From Bacillota bacterium (lineage in GTDB: Bacteria; Bacillota; Clostridia; Lachnospirales; Lachnospiraceae), in the NCBI GenBank assembly GCA_023434365.1, contig JAEYSV010000016.1, positions 62,001 to 126,000 on the forward strand: a DNA stretch of 64,000 nucleotides, written 5' to 3'. Both the position numbers and the translations under genes were made by a program. This document shows positions 36,394 through 44,112 of the stretch, piece after piece (the first letter of the stretch is position 1; every line of letters starts with the position of its first letter). The notes below the pieces were generated by a model. The model was not told the origin of the DNA. It saw only the letters and a program-made list of their open reading frames with translations, and ran no database searches.

Positions 36394-36690
36394 ACAAAAA
36401 AATCGCCCTAAGCTAATGCTTAGGGCGAACTAACGTGTCCGTGGTACCACCTAAATTCAGAAATACTTCTGCTCTCATTACAATACAGGAATTCAAATAC
36501 TATTCCGATATCGCTTCCCTTGGTAACGGTGGGAATCTCCGTTGGAGTCTACTTAGATTAATCCGTTCAATCCAAAGCTCAAAGGCTACTTCCATGCTCC
36601 CTTCACGAAGATTTGCACCAACCATCTTCTCTCTGCCCTTCAGGAATAGCATATACTCCTCCTCGTCAACGCTTTTGCCTATATTTGTTA
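36394..36690 (-). promoter_or_regulatory. Val T-box leader
   Basis: Minus strand: stem I region with the GGTTGGTGCAAATC distal element, a specifier loop GAA-GTA-GCC whose GTA (36587-36589) is a valine codon, the T-box AGGTGGTACCACGGACACG (36434-36452), in which TGGT pairs with the 3' end of an A73 tRNA such as tRNA-Val, and a terminator of 11 bp (36403-36413 with 36418-36428) followed by T7. A textbook transcription-attenuation T-box, upstream of the ValRS reading frame. Confidence 0.93.
36403..36428 (-). terminator. T-box terminator of the ValRS leader
   Basis: A perfect 11-bp stem with a 4-base loop and T7 on the minus strand. Confidence 0.93.
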
Positions 36691-36695
36691 AAGTT

Positions 36696-36723
36696 ATTGT
36701 AGCACAAAGAACTCATGTGTCAA
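36696..36723 (-). promoter_or_regulatory. Promoter of the Val T-box transcript
   Basis: Minus strand TTGACA (36718-36723), 16-base spacer, TACAAT (36696-36701). The start near 36689 begins the T-box stem I. Confidence 0.85.
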
Positions 36724-36902
36724 CACCATTTTTTGGGATTACTTTATGATTTTGTACTGTGTTAATATTATTCTACTTTTTGCAAGAAGATATGCATTTA
36801 TATTCTCTTTACGTGTTCTACAAATTTTTATATTTGAATGGAAGCACTTCAGCTTTAGTCCCATATACTTATCGCTTATATAAGTATATCATAGTGGACA
36901 AA

Positions 36903-36937
36903 AAAACAACATCCCAGAGCAAATTGCACTGAGATGC
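36903..36937 (-). terminator. Orphan terminator on the minus strand
   Basis: CATCCCAG (36910-36917) pairs with CTGAGATG (36929-36936) with one wobble, with a GCAA/TTGC inner stem, followed by T-runs on the minus strand. No minus-strand gene lies directly upstream: the next 1.4 kb is a plus-strand kinase gene. It may be a relic of a former neighbour. Confidence 0.6.
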
Positions 36938-37061
36938 TATTGATTTGACATTTATATCAAAAGGAAGAACCACATTGCTTTGCCGTAAACCGGCTGCATT
37001 GAAAAAGATAGCTTTTTATGCTAAACTATCCCTAATCATCATGAAAAAGGGAGGGAACGCG

Positions 37062-38330
37062 ATGCTGCAATTTGTACTGGGAATGCTGAATAACAGTACG
37101 CTGCTGCTATTTGGCGTATTTGTATCAGCATCGATTCTCAGCATACCGCTTGTTAAAAAAAATATAGTTATTTTATTGGCTTTTTGCATCGGAGTGAATG
37201 CACTGCAATATATCTGTTATTCAAGAATCGGGTTAAAGGGCGCTCAATGGTTGTATCCCTTCCTCACGCATCTCCCATCCGTCTTATTGTATTGCCTATA
37301 CTATAAGCGCAAGGTGCTATCCAGTCTATTTGCCGTTATGTCCGCCTACCTTTGCTGCCATCTAAGCAAATGGCTTAGTATGTTGGCCTTGGTACTTACC
37401 GGTAAGCTATGGGCAGCCTACGGTACCCGTGCGGCAATTACAATCATTTTAGGATTCCTGATTATTCGTTATTTTGCATCATCTATTGCTGTGATTTTGA
37501 CCAAGCCTATTAAAACCATTTTGATTTTCAGTATTTTGCCTGCTGCTTATTATCTGTTTAATTACACAGCGACGGTTTATACAAACCTTCTTTACAGTGG
37601 ATCCGAGACTGTATTCGAGTTTCTACCTTTCGTTTTGTGCATAGCTTATCTGATTTTCAGTGTTGTATATTTCAGGGAATATGAAGAAAAATGCGAAGCG
37701 GAACGACATAACCAGATGATGGAAATGAAAAAGGCACAATCCGAAAAGGAAATTGAGGCGCTCAAGCGCTCCGAATATGCCATTTCCCTTTTGCGGCATG
37801 ATATGCGACATTTCTTAAATAACATTGTCTCATATATCGAGCAGGGTGACACTGAAAAAGCAAAATCATATGTATGTGAGATTATTGCGTCGGCCGATAA
37901 GACAGCCATGCAGAAATACTGTGAGAATGAACTCGTTAACATGATACTTTCCTCCTATGAAAATGAGATGATGGAAAAAGAAATTCGCTTTCATCACTCG
38001 ATTCAGATACCTGCCAATCTGCCGGTTTCCGATGTAGACTTTACCTCTATCCTCTCCAACGGCTTAGAGAATGCCATTCATGCAGTTTCCTCGCTTGACC
38101 CAGACAAACGAAGCATTACACTACATTTGCGGATGAACGACGACAAGCTGCTTTTGTCTATCAAAAATCCCTATGCACACAGGGTGGATATGCTAGATGG
38201 CATACCACAGGCAAAAGAAATCGGTCACGGGCTTGGAACGCAGAGTATCAAATATGTCGCTGAAAAACTGAAGGGAAACTGCCAGTTTGACGTAAAGGAT
38301 GGACAGTTTGCGTTGAGAGTGGTGTTGTAA
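37062..38330 (+). CDS. AgrC/GHKL-type sensor histidine kinase without partner regulator
   Basis: A 422-residue kinase. The start at 37062 (MLQFVLGMLNNSTLLLFG) has GGGAGGG 6 bases upstream. Residues ~5-200 hold six transmembrane helices, followed by a coiled coil (EEKCEAERHNQMMEMKKAQSEKEIEALKR), the H-box LLRHDMRHFLNN (phospho-His near 247) and a GHKL ATPase with N-box ILSNGLENAIHAV and a GHGLGTQSIKYV G-box. This is the HPK10/AgrC layout used with peptide pheromones. No LytTR response regulator or peptide gene is adjacent. Codon use is richer in GC (gcg, cgg, ccg) than its neighbours, suggesting transfer. Confidence 0.92.
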   Translation: MLQFVLGMLNNSTLLLFGVFVSASILSIPLVKKNIVILLAFCIGVNALQYICYSRIGLKGAQWLYPFLTHLPSVLLYCLYYKRKVLSSLFAVMSAYLCCHLSKWLSMLALVLTGKLWAAYGTRAAITIILGFLIIRYFASSIAVILTKPIKTILIFSILPAAYYLFNYTATVYTNLLYSGSETVFEFLPFVLCIAYLIFSVVYFREYEEKCEAERHNQMMEMKKAQSEKEIEALKRSEYAISLLRHDMRHFLNNIVSYIEQGDTEKAKSYVCEIIASADKTAMQKYCENELVNMILSSYENEMMEKEIRFHHSIQIPANLPVSDVDFTSILSNGLENAIHAVSSLDPDKRSITLHLRMNDDKLLLSIKNPYAHRVDMLDGIPQAKEIGHGLGTQSIKYVAEKLKGNCQFDVKDGQFALRVVL

Positions 38331-38352
38331 TCTATTATATAATATACGATAA

Positions 38353-38395
38353 ATACCGTGGCCGTTTGCGTAAACATCGCAATGTGCCACGGTAT
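38353..38395. terminator. Hairpin between convergent kinase and Nudix genes
   Basis: ATACCGTGGC (38353-38362) pairs perfectly with GCCACGGTAT (38386-38395). It has no clear T-run but lies exactly between two convergent stops. Confidence 0.6.
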
Positions 38396-38408
38396 ACTTA
38401 TGCATCTC

Positions 38409-39125
38409 CTACTTTCTAACAAATATTCTTGATGGTCTGTGTCCTGCATTACTAGTCATCTTTCCTGTATCCACAATCTTATCAGCAATAGTTCTTCGAA
38501 ATGCAGGTGCAAGTAATTTCTCGCCAAGTATAATTTCATACACTTCCTGTAATTGACTAATGGTAAATTCCATTGGCATCATGTTAAATACAATATCCGT
38601 ATAATTAATCTTACCTCTCATTCGCTTTATAGCTTCTTCAATAATCAAATTATGATCAAACGCCAATGTAATTTTTCTTGCATCTTCTATATCAAGCCAC
38701 TCGGCTCCGTTAATCTTGGCTTTTGCTGTATCAATAAGTGAAATATACGCACAACTGATAATTCTCATTCTTGGATCACGGTTAATTCCACCAAATGTAT
38801 ATAACTGCTCGCTATATATATCCTTCAGACCAGTTTTAGCTTCTAGCGTTCTCTCCAAGGTATCTTCCAGTGTTTCCTCTGGTAAGACAAATCCGCCCGG
38901 TAATGTATAACAATCTTTATATGGATATTCATTACGTTTAACAAGTAGTATTTTTAGCGATTGGTTATCAAGTTTTCTATAATTATCGCTAGTATTTTTC
39001 ATAACACCAAATACTACTGCATCTACCGTTACCGATATCGGTGCATATTCTCCTGGGTTGTAGTGGTCCAAAAACTGCTGTTCTTCTTTACTTTTTGCCT
39101 GATACTTTTTACTAATTGTATTCAT
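38409..39125 (-). CDS. Nudix/NrtR-like protein with winged-helix C-terminus and degenerate Nudix box
   Basis: A 238-residue protein. Residues ~30-165 are a Nudix fold (VVFGVMKN...LLVKRNEYPYKDCYTLPGGFV), and residues ~175-235 an NrtR-type DNA-binding wing (FTISQLQEVYEIILGEKLLAPAFRRTIADK). The Nudix box usually reads GX5EX7REUXEEXGU; here the last part is RTLEAKTGL, so the three catalytic Glu positions are Thr, Ala and Lys. It is therefore probably a non-catalytic sensor of a nucleotide such as ADP-ribose, controlling transcription. It follows the synthetase-like gene by 51 bases, with AGGAAGGAGG before the ATG, and is likely the third gene of that operon. Confidence 0.85.
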   Translation of the reverse strand: MNTISKKYQAKSKEEQQFLDHYNPGEYAPISVTVDAVVFGVMKNTSDNYRKLDNQSLKILLVKRNEYPYKDCYTLPGGFVLPEETLEDTLERTLEAKTGLKDIYSEQLYTFGGINRDPRMRIISCAYISLIDTAKAKINGAEWLDIEDARKITLAFDHNLIIEEAIKRMRGKINYTDIVFNMMPMEFTISQLQEVYEIILGEKLLAPAFRRTIADKIVDTGKMTSNAGHRPSRIFVRK

Positions 39126-39176
39126 TACACTTTCCTCCTTCCTAAGGTTTTATTATTACAATATATAGTATAAATG

Positions 39177-40040
39177 CTATCTCCAATCGGGAAATGGTAC
39201 TGTTTCTCTAATATTCTTTACACCAGTAAGAGCCATAACAAACCTCTGTAAACCTATGGCAAAACCTCCAATTTGTTTCCCTTTAAAATTTGCCAATTCA
39301 TCCAGATATGTTCTATACCTTTCCTTATCAACCGCAAATCGATCCATCATCTTTTCCTGCATATTAACATCAGTAATTCGCATATCTCCACCACCAATCT
39401 CAATACCATTCAATACAATATCGAATGATTCTGTCGTGGCATTCATCAAATCATTCTTCATACTATACTCATCCGGTTTGGCAAAAATATGATGGTTTGG
39501 TATTAAAATATTGTCCGCTGTTCGTTCCCCATTAGTAAGTGGCATACGCTTGATAATTACGATTGAATTCTCATTCTCCTGCTCTCTCAAGTCTGGTTTC
39601 ATCTCAACGCCAAATTTACTTCTACACCAAATACCATCAATGATATTAAATTTTGCCTTTATGGGCAACTCTTCACAGATATTTTCTAGTAATGACTTTG
39701 CCATTTCGATAAGAATATCAAGATTTTCAACATGCATCTCTGTATCAATTTGTACAAATTCGCAAATTCTGGTGTCCCTGTTACTCTCATGCGCAATAGG
39801 CCTGAAGCAATGCGCAAACTGATAATATCGATCATAGCCTGCAAACATTATAAGCATCTTATAAATTTGTGGCGAATCCACAAGACTAAGGCTTTCACCA
39901 TCTATCACCACATCAAATGTTGGATTGTACAACTCACCATTCTTGAACGTAAGCACAGGTGTATCAAACTCAATAAACCCATTTCTTTCAAAAAACTGTC
40001 TCGCCGTCACCTTAATTTGATTCGTAAGTGCAAGAGACAT
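39177..40040 (-). CDS. Class II aminoacyl-tRNA synthetase catalytic core (AspRS/AsnRS paralogue without anticodon domain)
   Basis: A 287-residue protein. The start at 40040 (MSLALTNQIKVTARQFFERNGF) has AAGGAAGAAG upstream; it overlaps the end of the radical SAM gene by 29 bases. Motif 1 is at FERNGFIEFDTPVL, motif 2 is FRPIAHESNRDTRICEFVQIDTEM and motif 3 IGGFAIGLQRFVMALTG, all of class IIb AspRS/AsnRS type. The OB-fold anticodon domain is absent, so it cannot recognise tRNA in the usual way. Archaeal proteins of this design are asparagine synthetases; other such paralogues aminoacylate or adenylate non-tRNA targets. The pairing with a radical SAM enzyme suggests a biosynthetic role. Confidence 0.88.
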   Translation of the reverse strand: MSLALTNQIKVTARQFFERNGFIEFDTPVLTFKNGELYNPTFDVVIDGESLSLVDSPQIYKMLIMFAGYDRYYQFAHCFRPIAHESNRDTRICEFVQIDTEMHVENLDILIEMAKSLLENICEELPIKAKFNIIDGIWCRSKFGVEMKPDLREQENENSIVIIKRMPLTNGERTADNILIPNHHIFAKPDEYSMKNDLMNATTESFDIVLNGIEIGGGDMRITDVNMQEKMMDRFAVDKERYRTYLDELANFKGKQIGGFAIGLQRFVMALTGVKNIRETVPFPDWR

Positions 40041-41091
40041 TATTACTTCTTCCTTCTGTAAATGTTGTGTCACTTTCATTACTTATAACCTCCTGCAAAT
40101 CATTTCTTATAAAGAACTCTCCGGCTGCATAATCACCCCTTGTAATATCATTGATGATATCTATATATTTATCAATGATTTCGTGTACATTTTCACCAGC
40201 AAGTAAAGATCCAAGTTCTAGATTATTAGACGGGCAAGTACTTATCCATCCACTTGCTGAATGTTTCAAACTATAGATTCCCTCCTGACAATATTCGCTA
40301 CATTTTTCGCATATAGCATGTCTGTGAGTACAAGAAATACTATCCTTCATGTTGACTACCACACCATTCCATACACAGTTGTAAGAATCACATCCCACTC
40401 GATGCCTTTGATTAACTGTTATTCCTCTTCTTTTTATATCTTTTCTTAGCAGCTCCAGATTTACGAATTGTTCTTTCCAAAACTCTCTTTTTCCCTTTGA
40501 ATAGTATAAATCTAGAACACTTATGTATATATTCGTTTTGTATACATCCTTAAGCCTTTTTACAAAATCCACAAGCTTAGGAAGCTCATCTGCATTCTGT
40601 CTCATATAAACGAAATTTAATCCTATCGTTTTAATACCAACCTTACAACACTCCTCTATCACAGCCAATGTCTTAGCTGCTTCCATATTATTTGCAGTCT
40701 TTACTCTCAAATCACTATCTACCGCATCAATTGAAATCTTTAATACATCTATATACGCTTTAACAAGTTCTAAATTGGATAATAATCTTGACCCATTCGT
40801 TGTGATTTCTATTGTCTTAAACAGTGGTCGGCAGCCCTTAATAATCTTATCAATATCCTTAGCAAGGAATGGTTCTCCTCCGGTAAATGAAATAGTTTGA
40901 AAACCATGCTCAGCAAGCAACCTCATGTTGTCTACAAATTCTTCTGCCTTAAGAATTGGAGCATTAAGACATTTTGGTGTGTGATTTTCCATTCCAATAT
41001 CTGTTGCACAATACTGACATGAAAAATCACACACATCAATTACTGATGCTCTAAGATATGTTCCCTTTTTTTCTCTTGATAATTGTTTCAT
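40012..41091 (-). CDS. Radical SAM protein, MoaA/SPASM-like
   Basis: A 359-residue radical SAM enzyme. The cluster motif is CDFSCQYC (residues 20-27), followed by SFTGGEPF (~72-79) and the NGSRLL strand. The C-terminal part has many cysteines (GCDSYNC, SCTHRHAICEKCSEYCQEG, STCPSN), likely holding one or two auxiliary iron-sulfur clusters as in SPASM/twitch enzymes that modify peptides or small molecules. A GGGGATAGGT sequence precedes the ATG. It is first in an operon with the synthetase-like core (29-base overlap) and probably the Nudix gene, from a strong promoter. The product is unknown. Confidence 0.92.
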   Translation of the reverse strand: MKQLSREKKGTYLRASVIDVCDFSCQYCATDIGMENHTPKCLNAPILKAEEFVDNMRLLAEHGFQTISFTGGEPFLAKDIDKIIKGCRPLFKTIEITTNGSRLLSNLELVKAYIDVLKISIDAVDSDLRVKTANNMEAAKTLAVIEECCKVGIKTIGLNFVYMRQNADELPKLVDFVKRLKDVYKTNIYISVLDLYYSKGKREFWKEQFVNLELLRKDIKRRGITVNQRHRVGCDSYNCVWNGVVVNMKDSISCTHRHAICEKCSEYCQEGIYSLKHSASGWISTCPSNNLELGSLLAGENVHEIIDKYIDIINDITRGDYAAGEFFIRNDLQEVISNESDTTFTEGRSNNVSCTYESN

Positions 41092-41207
41092 ACCTATCCC
41101 CTTTCTTTCCTGCTTTCCATACTATTGAGTTTCATTAATTTGCTTTTTAACTAATATCATAACCAGTATCTTATTTATTTTGTGATAATAACACTTTGTT
41201 AATATCA

Positions 41208-41236
41208 ATTATATAACTATTAGTATTTTTTGTCAA
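41208..41236 (-). promoter_or_regulatory. Strong promoter of the radical SAM operon
   Basis: Minus strand TTGACA (41231-41236), exact 17-base spacer, TATAAT (41208-41213): a full consensus promoter. Transcription starts near 41201, leaving an AT-rich leader of about 110 bases. Confidence 0.9.
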
Positions 41237-41251
41237 TACTTTTGTTGCATC

Positions 41252-41289
41252 AAAAAAAGACTTCCAACAAGCAAACTTGTGAAAGCCTT
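41252..41289 (-). terminator. Terminator of the RidA gene
   Basis: AGGCTTTC..ACAAG and CTTGT..GGAAGTCT form a two-part stem with wobble pairs, followed by T7 on the minus strand. It ends just before the radical SAM operon promoter. Confidence 0.8.
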
Positions 41290-41388
41290 TCCATATACTT
41301 TTAATTTAACCAATACAGGTACTTCATTTTGAATTATACCACTTGCCTTAAACTCATCTTGAGCATTTGTAATTTCCCATATCAATTT

Positions 41389-41754
41389 TTATTTTTTATA
41401 TGCAATTGCATCGATCTGAACATGTAGGCCATCTGATCCACCTATATGCGCAAACTCTGTCTGAATCGTTTTTCTTGCTGGGTATACACCACCAAATCGC
41501 TCCTTAAATACTTTTTCCATAATTGGAATATTCCACACATCCCTAAGCAAAACATCCATCTTAACCACATTACACAAAGACAAATTTAATTTTCCTAAAC
41601 GTTTTTCCATATCACTTAGTGCACCATGCACCTGATCTTCAATTGAGGCTCCTACATTTCCTACACAAAAACTGAGAAATACAAAATCCCCTGCTTCAAC
41701 TATCTCCGAATAAGCATATTCTTCATTAACATCTGTTCTGACAATACTACTCAT
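41389..41754 (-). CDS. RidA/YjgF-family protein
   Basis: A 121-residue RidA-fold protein. The family pattern is present: an N-terminal strand with GDFVFLSFCVG (~22-32), NVVKMDVLLRD (~61-71), and the C-terminal YPARKTIQTEF...HVQIDAIA (~92-118) with the active-site Arg. Canonical members hydrolyse reactive enamines/imines such as 2-aminoacrylate made by PLP enzymes. Its ATG overlaps the stop codon of a 32-codon ORF (ATGA) and GGAGG lies within that ORF. A role in clearing an imine made by the neighbouring operon is possible but inferred. Confidence 0.9.
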   Translation of the reverse strand: MSSIVRTDVNEEYAYSEIVEAGDFVFLSFCVGNVGASIEDQVHGALSDMEKRLGKLNLSLCNVVKMDVLLRDVWNIPIMEKVFKERFGGVYPARKTIQTEFAHIGGSDGLHVQIDAIAYKK

Positions 41755-41849
41755 AACTCCTCCTTCTGATTCATAATCATACTCGTATATGTATCCTTTA
41801 CCAAAAAACTCCTTGCTTCTTCATTAGATATTTCTGCTTTACTATTCAT
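41751..41849 (-). CDS. Small ORF of 32 residues, translationally coupled to ridA-like gene
   Basis: ATG at 41849, preceded by AGGAGG 4-5 bases upstream, encodes MNSKAEISNEEARS... and ends ...NQKEEL; its TGA overlaps the RidA ATG. It has acidic and Ser/Thr-rich composition with no Cys, and no recognised family. It may be a leader peptide, a truncated gene end or a precursor peptide. The good ribosome site and stop-start overlap argue that it is translated. Confidence 0.45.
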   Translation of the reverse strand: MNSKAEISNEEARSFLVKDTYTSMIMNQKEEL

Positions 41850-41879
41850 ATGCCCTCCTTACTAAGCCATTATAGCAAA

Positions 41880-41910
41880 AGAAGTCTGACACCTGTATGT
41901 CACACTTCTT
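41880..41910 (-). terminator. Terminator of the WYL regulator gene
   Basis: AGAAGTCTGACA (41880-41891) pairs with TGTCACACTTCT (41899-41910) with one mismatch, followed by T4 on the minus strand. The stem begins within the last codons of the regulator. A TATAAT (41866-41871) for the small ORF/ridA unit follows. Confidence 0.75.
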
Positions 41911-42823
41911 CATATTGTTTTAGTATTTGATTACAATTCAAGCAAATTCTTTCTATCAAATCAGGAGGCTCAATGACTTTAGCCTGATTAGCAAATGCCA
42001 GTAATGTCCCATACCAAAAGTGTTCATTCTCCGGAACATTAATCTCATATATGAATACTCCATCCTCATATTCTTCTACAATTCTTCCATTTAAGTATTC
42101 TTCGCACTTAGCCTTTATGCTTCTTTTACATAATAATTTCACTCTAATAATCTTTTGCTTATACTCAGTCTGATCCCACTTCTTTTTTGCTTCAGCAACT
42201 CTATGTAATTTACTATTCCTCTGTTCTGTAATAGTTATCGTTCTCATTCTTACAAGTTTATATATTCTATAATCATCATATTCAGGACAATAACATAACA
42301 AATACCAATTATACCACTTATACATTGTAGCAACTGGCTCAACCTCATAGACTTTTTCTTCGTTATCAGCATTTGTATATGAAAATATTACTTTTTGTCG
42401 AATGTTAATTGCTCGTTGCAATAAAATCAATTTGTCATTCGTATTATTATTTTCCTTTAAAACTCCAAAATCTAATAAAATATCAGCGGTTCCCTCTGGC
42501 GCAATCGCTTGCATCTTTTCCAATGTCTCATTCAACTCATCATTATCAAATGCGGTTTGTAACCCTTGTAATGCAGTAACAATATATGAAAATTGATTTT
42601 CTCCTACCAATTGCCGATCCAACTTAAATGAATCTAGTATTTCATATCCACCATCTGATCCATAATAAGTAACAACAGGTATTCCTGCTAAAGAGAGTGT
42701 GTTAATATCTCTCATTACAGTTCTTGTTGATACATTAAATCGTACCGACAACATCTGAGCAGTTACTCTTTTATTAGAAAGCAAATAATTTGTTATTGCA
42801 AGTAATCTTTCTATTTTCATCAT
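41900..42823 (-). CDS. WYL-domain transcriptional regulator (YafY-like)
   Basis: A 307-residue regulator. Residues 1-60 form a HTH_11/DeoR-type helix-turn-helix (LLAITNYLLSNKRVTAQMLSVRFNVSTRTVMRDINTL), residues ~135-215 the WYL domain (YKWYNWYLLCYCPEYDDYRIYKLVRM) and the rest a WCX C-terminal extension. WYL domains sense nucleic acids or nucleotides and often control stress and defence genes. It lies directly upstream of the small ORF/ridA unit and 0.8 kb from the radical SAM operon, so it is a candidate controller of both. Confidence 0.92.
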   Translation of the reverse strand: MMKIERLLAITNYLLSNKRVTAQMLSVRFNVSTRTVMRDINTLSLAGIPVVTYYGSDGGYEILDSFKLDRQLVGENQFSYIVTALQGLQTAFDNDELNETLEKMQAIAPEGTADILLDFGVLKENNNTNDKLILLQRAINIRQKVIFSYTNADNEEKVYEVEPVATMYKWYNWYLLCYCPEYDDYRIYKLVRMRTITITEQRNSKLHRVAEAKKKWDQTEYKQKIIRVKLLCKRSIKAKCEEYLNGRIVEEYEDGVFIYEINVPENEHFWYGTLLAFANQAKVIEPPDLIERICLNCNQILKQYEEV

Positions 42824-42942
42824 ACACCAGTCTTCATTCTTAATTATTGCTTATGCTTATAATGTTATTATACCATTTTTTTCTTTTTTCCACACAAAAT
42901 TCACCCTCTGAATCTTAAATAATCACGGACTCAGTAATCCCA

Positions 42943-42961
42943 ATCTCTTTGTCAACCGTTT
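42943..42961. repeat. 19-bp direct repeat, copy A
   Basis: The 19 bases ATCTCTTTGTCAACCGTTT occur here and identically at 45285-45303, in the same orientation. This copy abuts the stop codon of the transglutaminase-like gene. On the minus strand both encode KRLTKR in an open frame, so they could be remnants of one duplicated coding sequence. Confidence 0.6.
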
Positions 42962-43979
42962 AAGAGCTCTCATTCTCCTCTTCGTACGCATCCTCTATTT
43001 TCACCGAATCTTGCACCAGCTCCTGAAAGTATTTCACACGAATGACTGCCTGTGGCCAGTTTATTGAAACTTGACTATGCCTGCTTTTTTCTTTCCCGAT
43101 CTCAACAATGATTTGTAGTAATTCCTCCATGACAGCTTTGGTAAGATAGCCACCCCTCCAATGAAAAGTTAGAACTTTGCCTTTTTTGATTGCCTGCTGG
43201 CAACGCTTTGCTACATCTTCCTTCTTGGTAAATGATAGTTTCTTCTCTTTATAGTAGAAATGATCACCTTCGCTACACGTCGGAATGTTGTATATTGTAG
43301 GCTCATGATCCTTGAAAATACTCTTATCATCCAAATTAAAATAATCATATCTCACTTCTTTTTTGCCTAACGTATTATCGAAAGTAGCATCCAGATGATA
43401 CCACACTCCATTGATTTGAATCACGTTCCACGCATGACGATATTTGATGTTCTTTTCTGGATTATTCTCTGATATGACAACAATACAAGGAATAGAAAGC
43501 TGATCACAAAGAATCTTAACCGATTTCGCGATTCCTTCACAGACACCAACTCCATGTCCCAATGGCCCTAAGATTTCATGTGAATATTGTTTCTTCAGCT
43601 TATCATAAGTGACATTTTCACAGATAAACTCATGAATATATAACTCTTTTTCCCAGTCATTTTTATCTTTTGCCACTCGGGCAAGCTTTTCAACCCTAGC
43701 GGTCATTGCCATCTGATGTTCTCTGATTTTATCCTTTTCAAATAAATAAACCGGTTTCATCTTTACCAGCGTGGAATCTTCGTAATAAGTATAATGAAAT
43801 GTCGAAGCATAAAATATCTCTGGACAATCCAATCTCAACTTGAAAAATATGTCGCCTAGCTCTTTACCCTCAACTCTTTGGACCTCAATGCTTTGCGAAT
43901 GTGACTCAAGACCACTCTTGATGACTTGATAAATTCTTTGCTGCTGTTTATTCATCTGACTATAATAGTATGGTTCCAT
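42960..43979 (-). CDS. Transglutaminase-like domain protein
   Basis: A 339-residue protein. The start at 43979 (MEPYYYSQMNKQQQRIYQVI) follows GGAGAAG by 4-5 bases. Residues ~95-215 form a transglutaminase-like fold with the Cys-His-Asp triad in GVCEGIAKSVKILC (Cys ~149), YRHAWNVIQI (His ~192) and WYHLDATFDN (Asp ~207). No signal peptide. Such domains are mostly cysteine peptidases or amidases in bacteria. The C-terminal ~100 residues are helical and unrecognised. It lies downstream of the PHP gene and may share its transcript. Confidence 0.85.
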   Translation of the reverse strand: MEPYYYSQMNKQQQRIYQVIKSGLESHSQSIEVQRVEGKELGDIFFKLRLDCPEIFYASTFHYTYYEDSTLVKMKPVYLFEKDKIREHQMAMTARVEKLARVAKDKNDWEKELYIHEFICENVTYDKLKKQYSHEILGPLGHGVGVCEGIAKSVKILCDQLSIPCIVVISENNPEKNIKYRHAWNVIQINGVWYHLDATFDNTLGKKEVRYDYFNLDDKSIFKDHEPTIYNIPTCSEGDHFYYKEKKLSFTKKEDVAKRCQQAIKKGKVLTFHWRGGYLTKAVMEELLQIIVEIGKEKSRHSQVSINWPQAVIRVKYFQELVQDSVKIEDAYEEENESS

Positions 43980-44112
43980 TTTATCTCTTCTCCAAAACAG
44001 TTTTATCAACCTAACAGTATGAAATGTGTCAGATATATCGATTGCGATTCTACCACATTTCACTTGAAAAATATACAAGAAAGAGTTTCTCTCAGAGTCT
44101 ACTCTATTTCTA

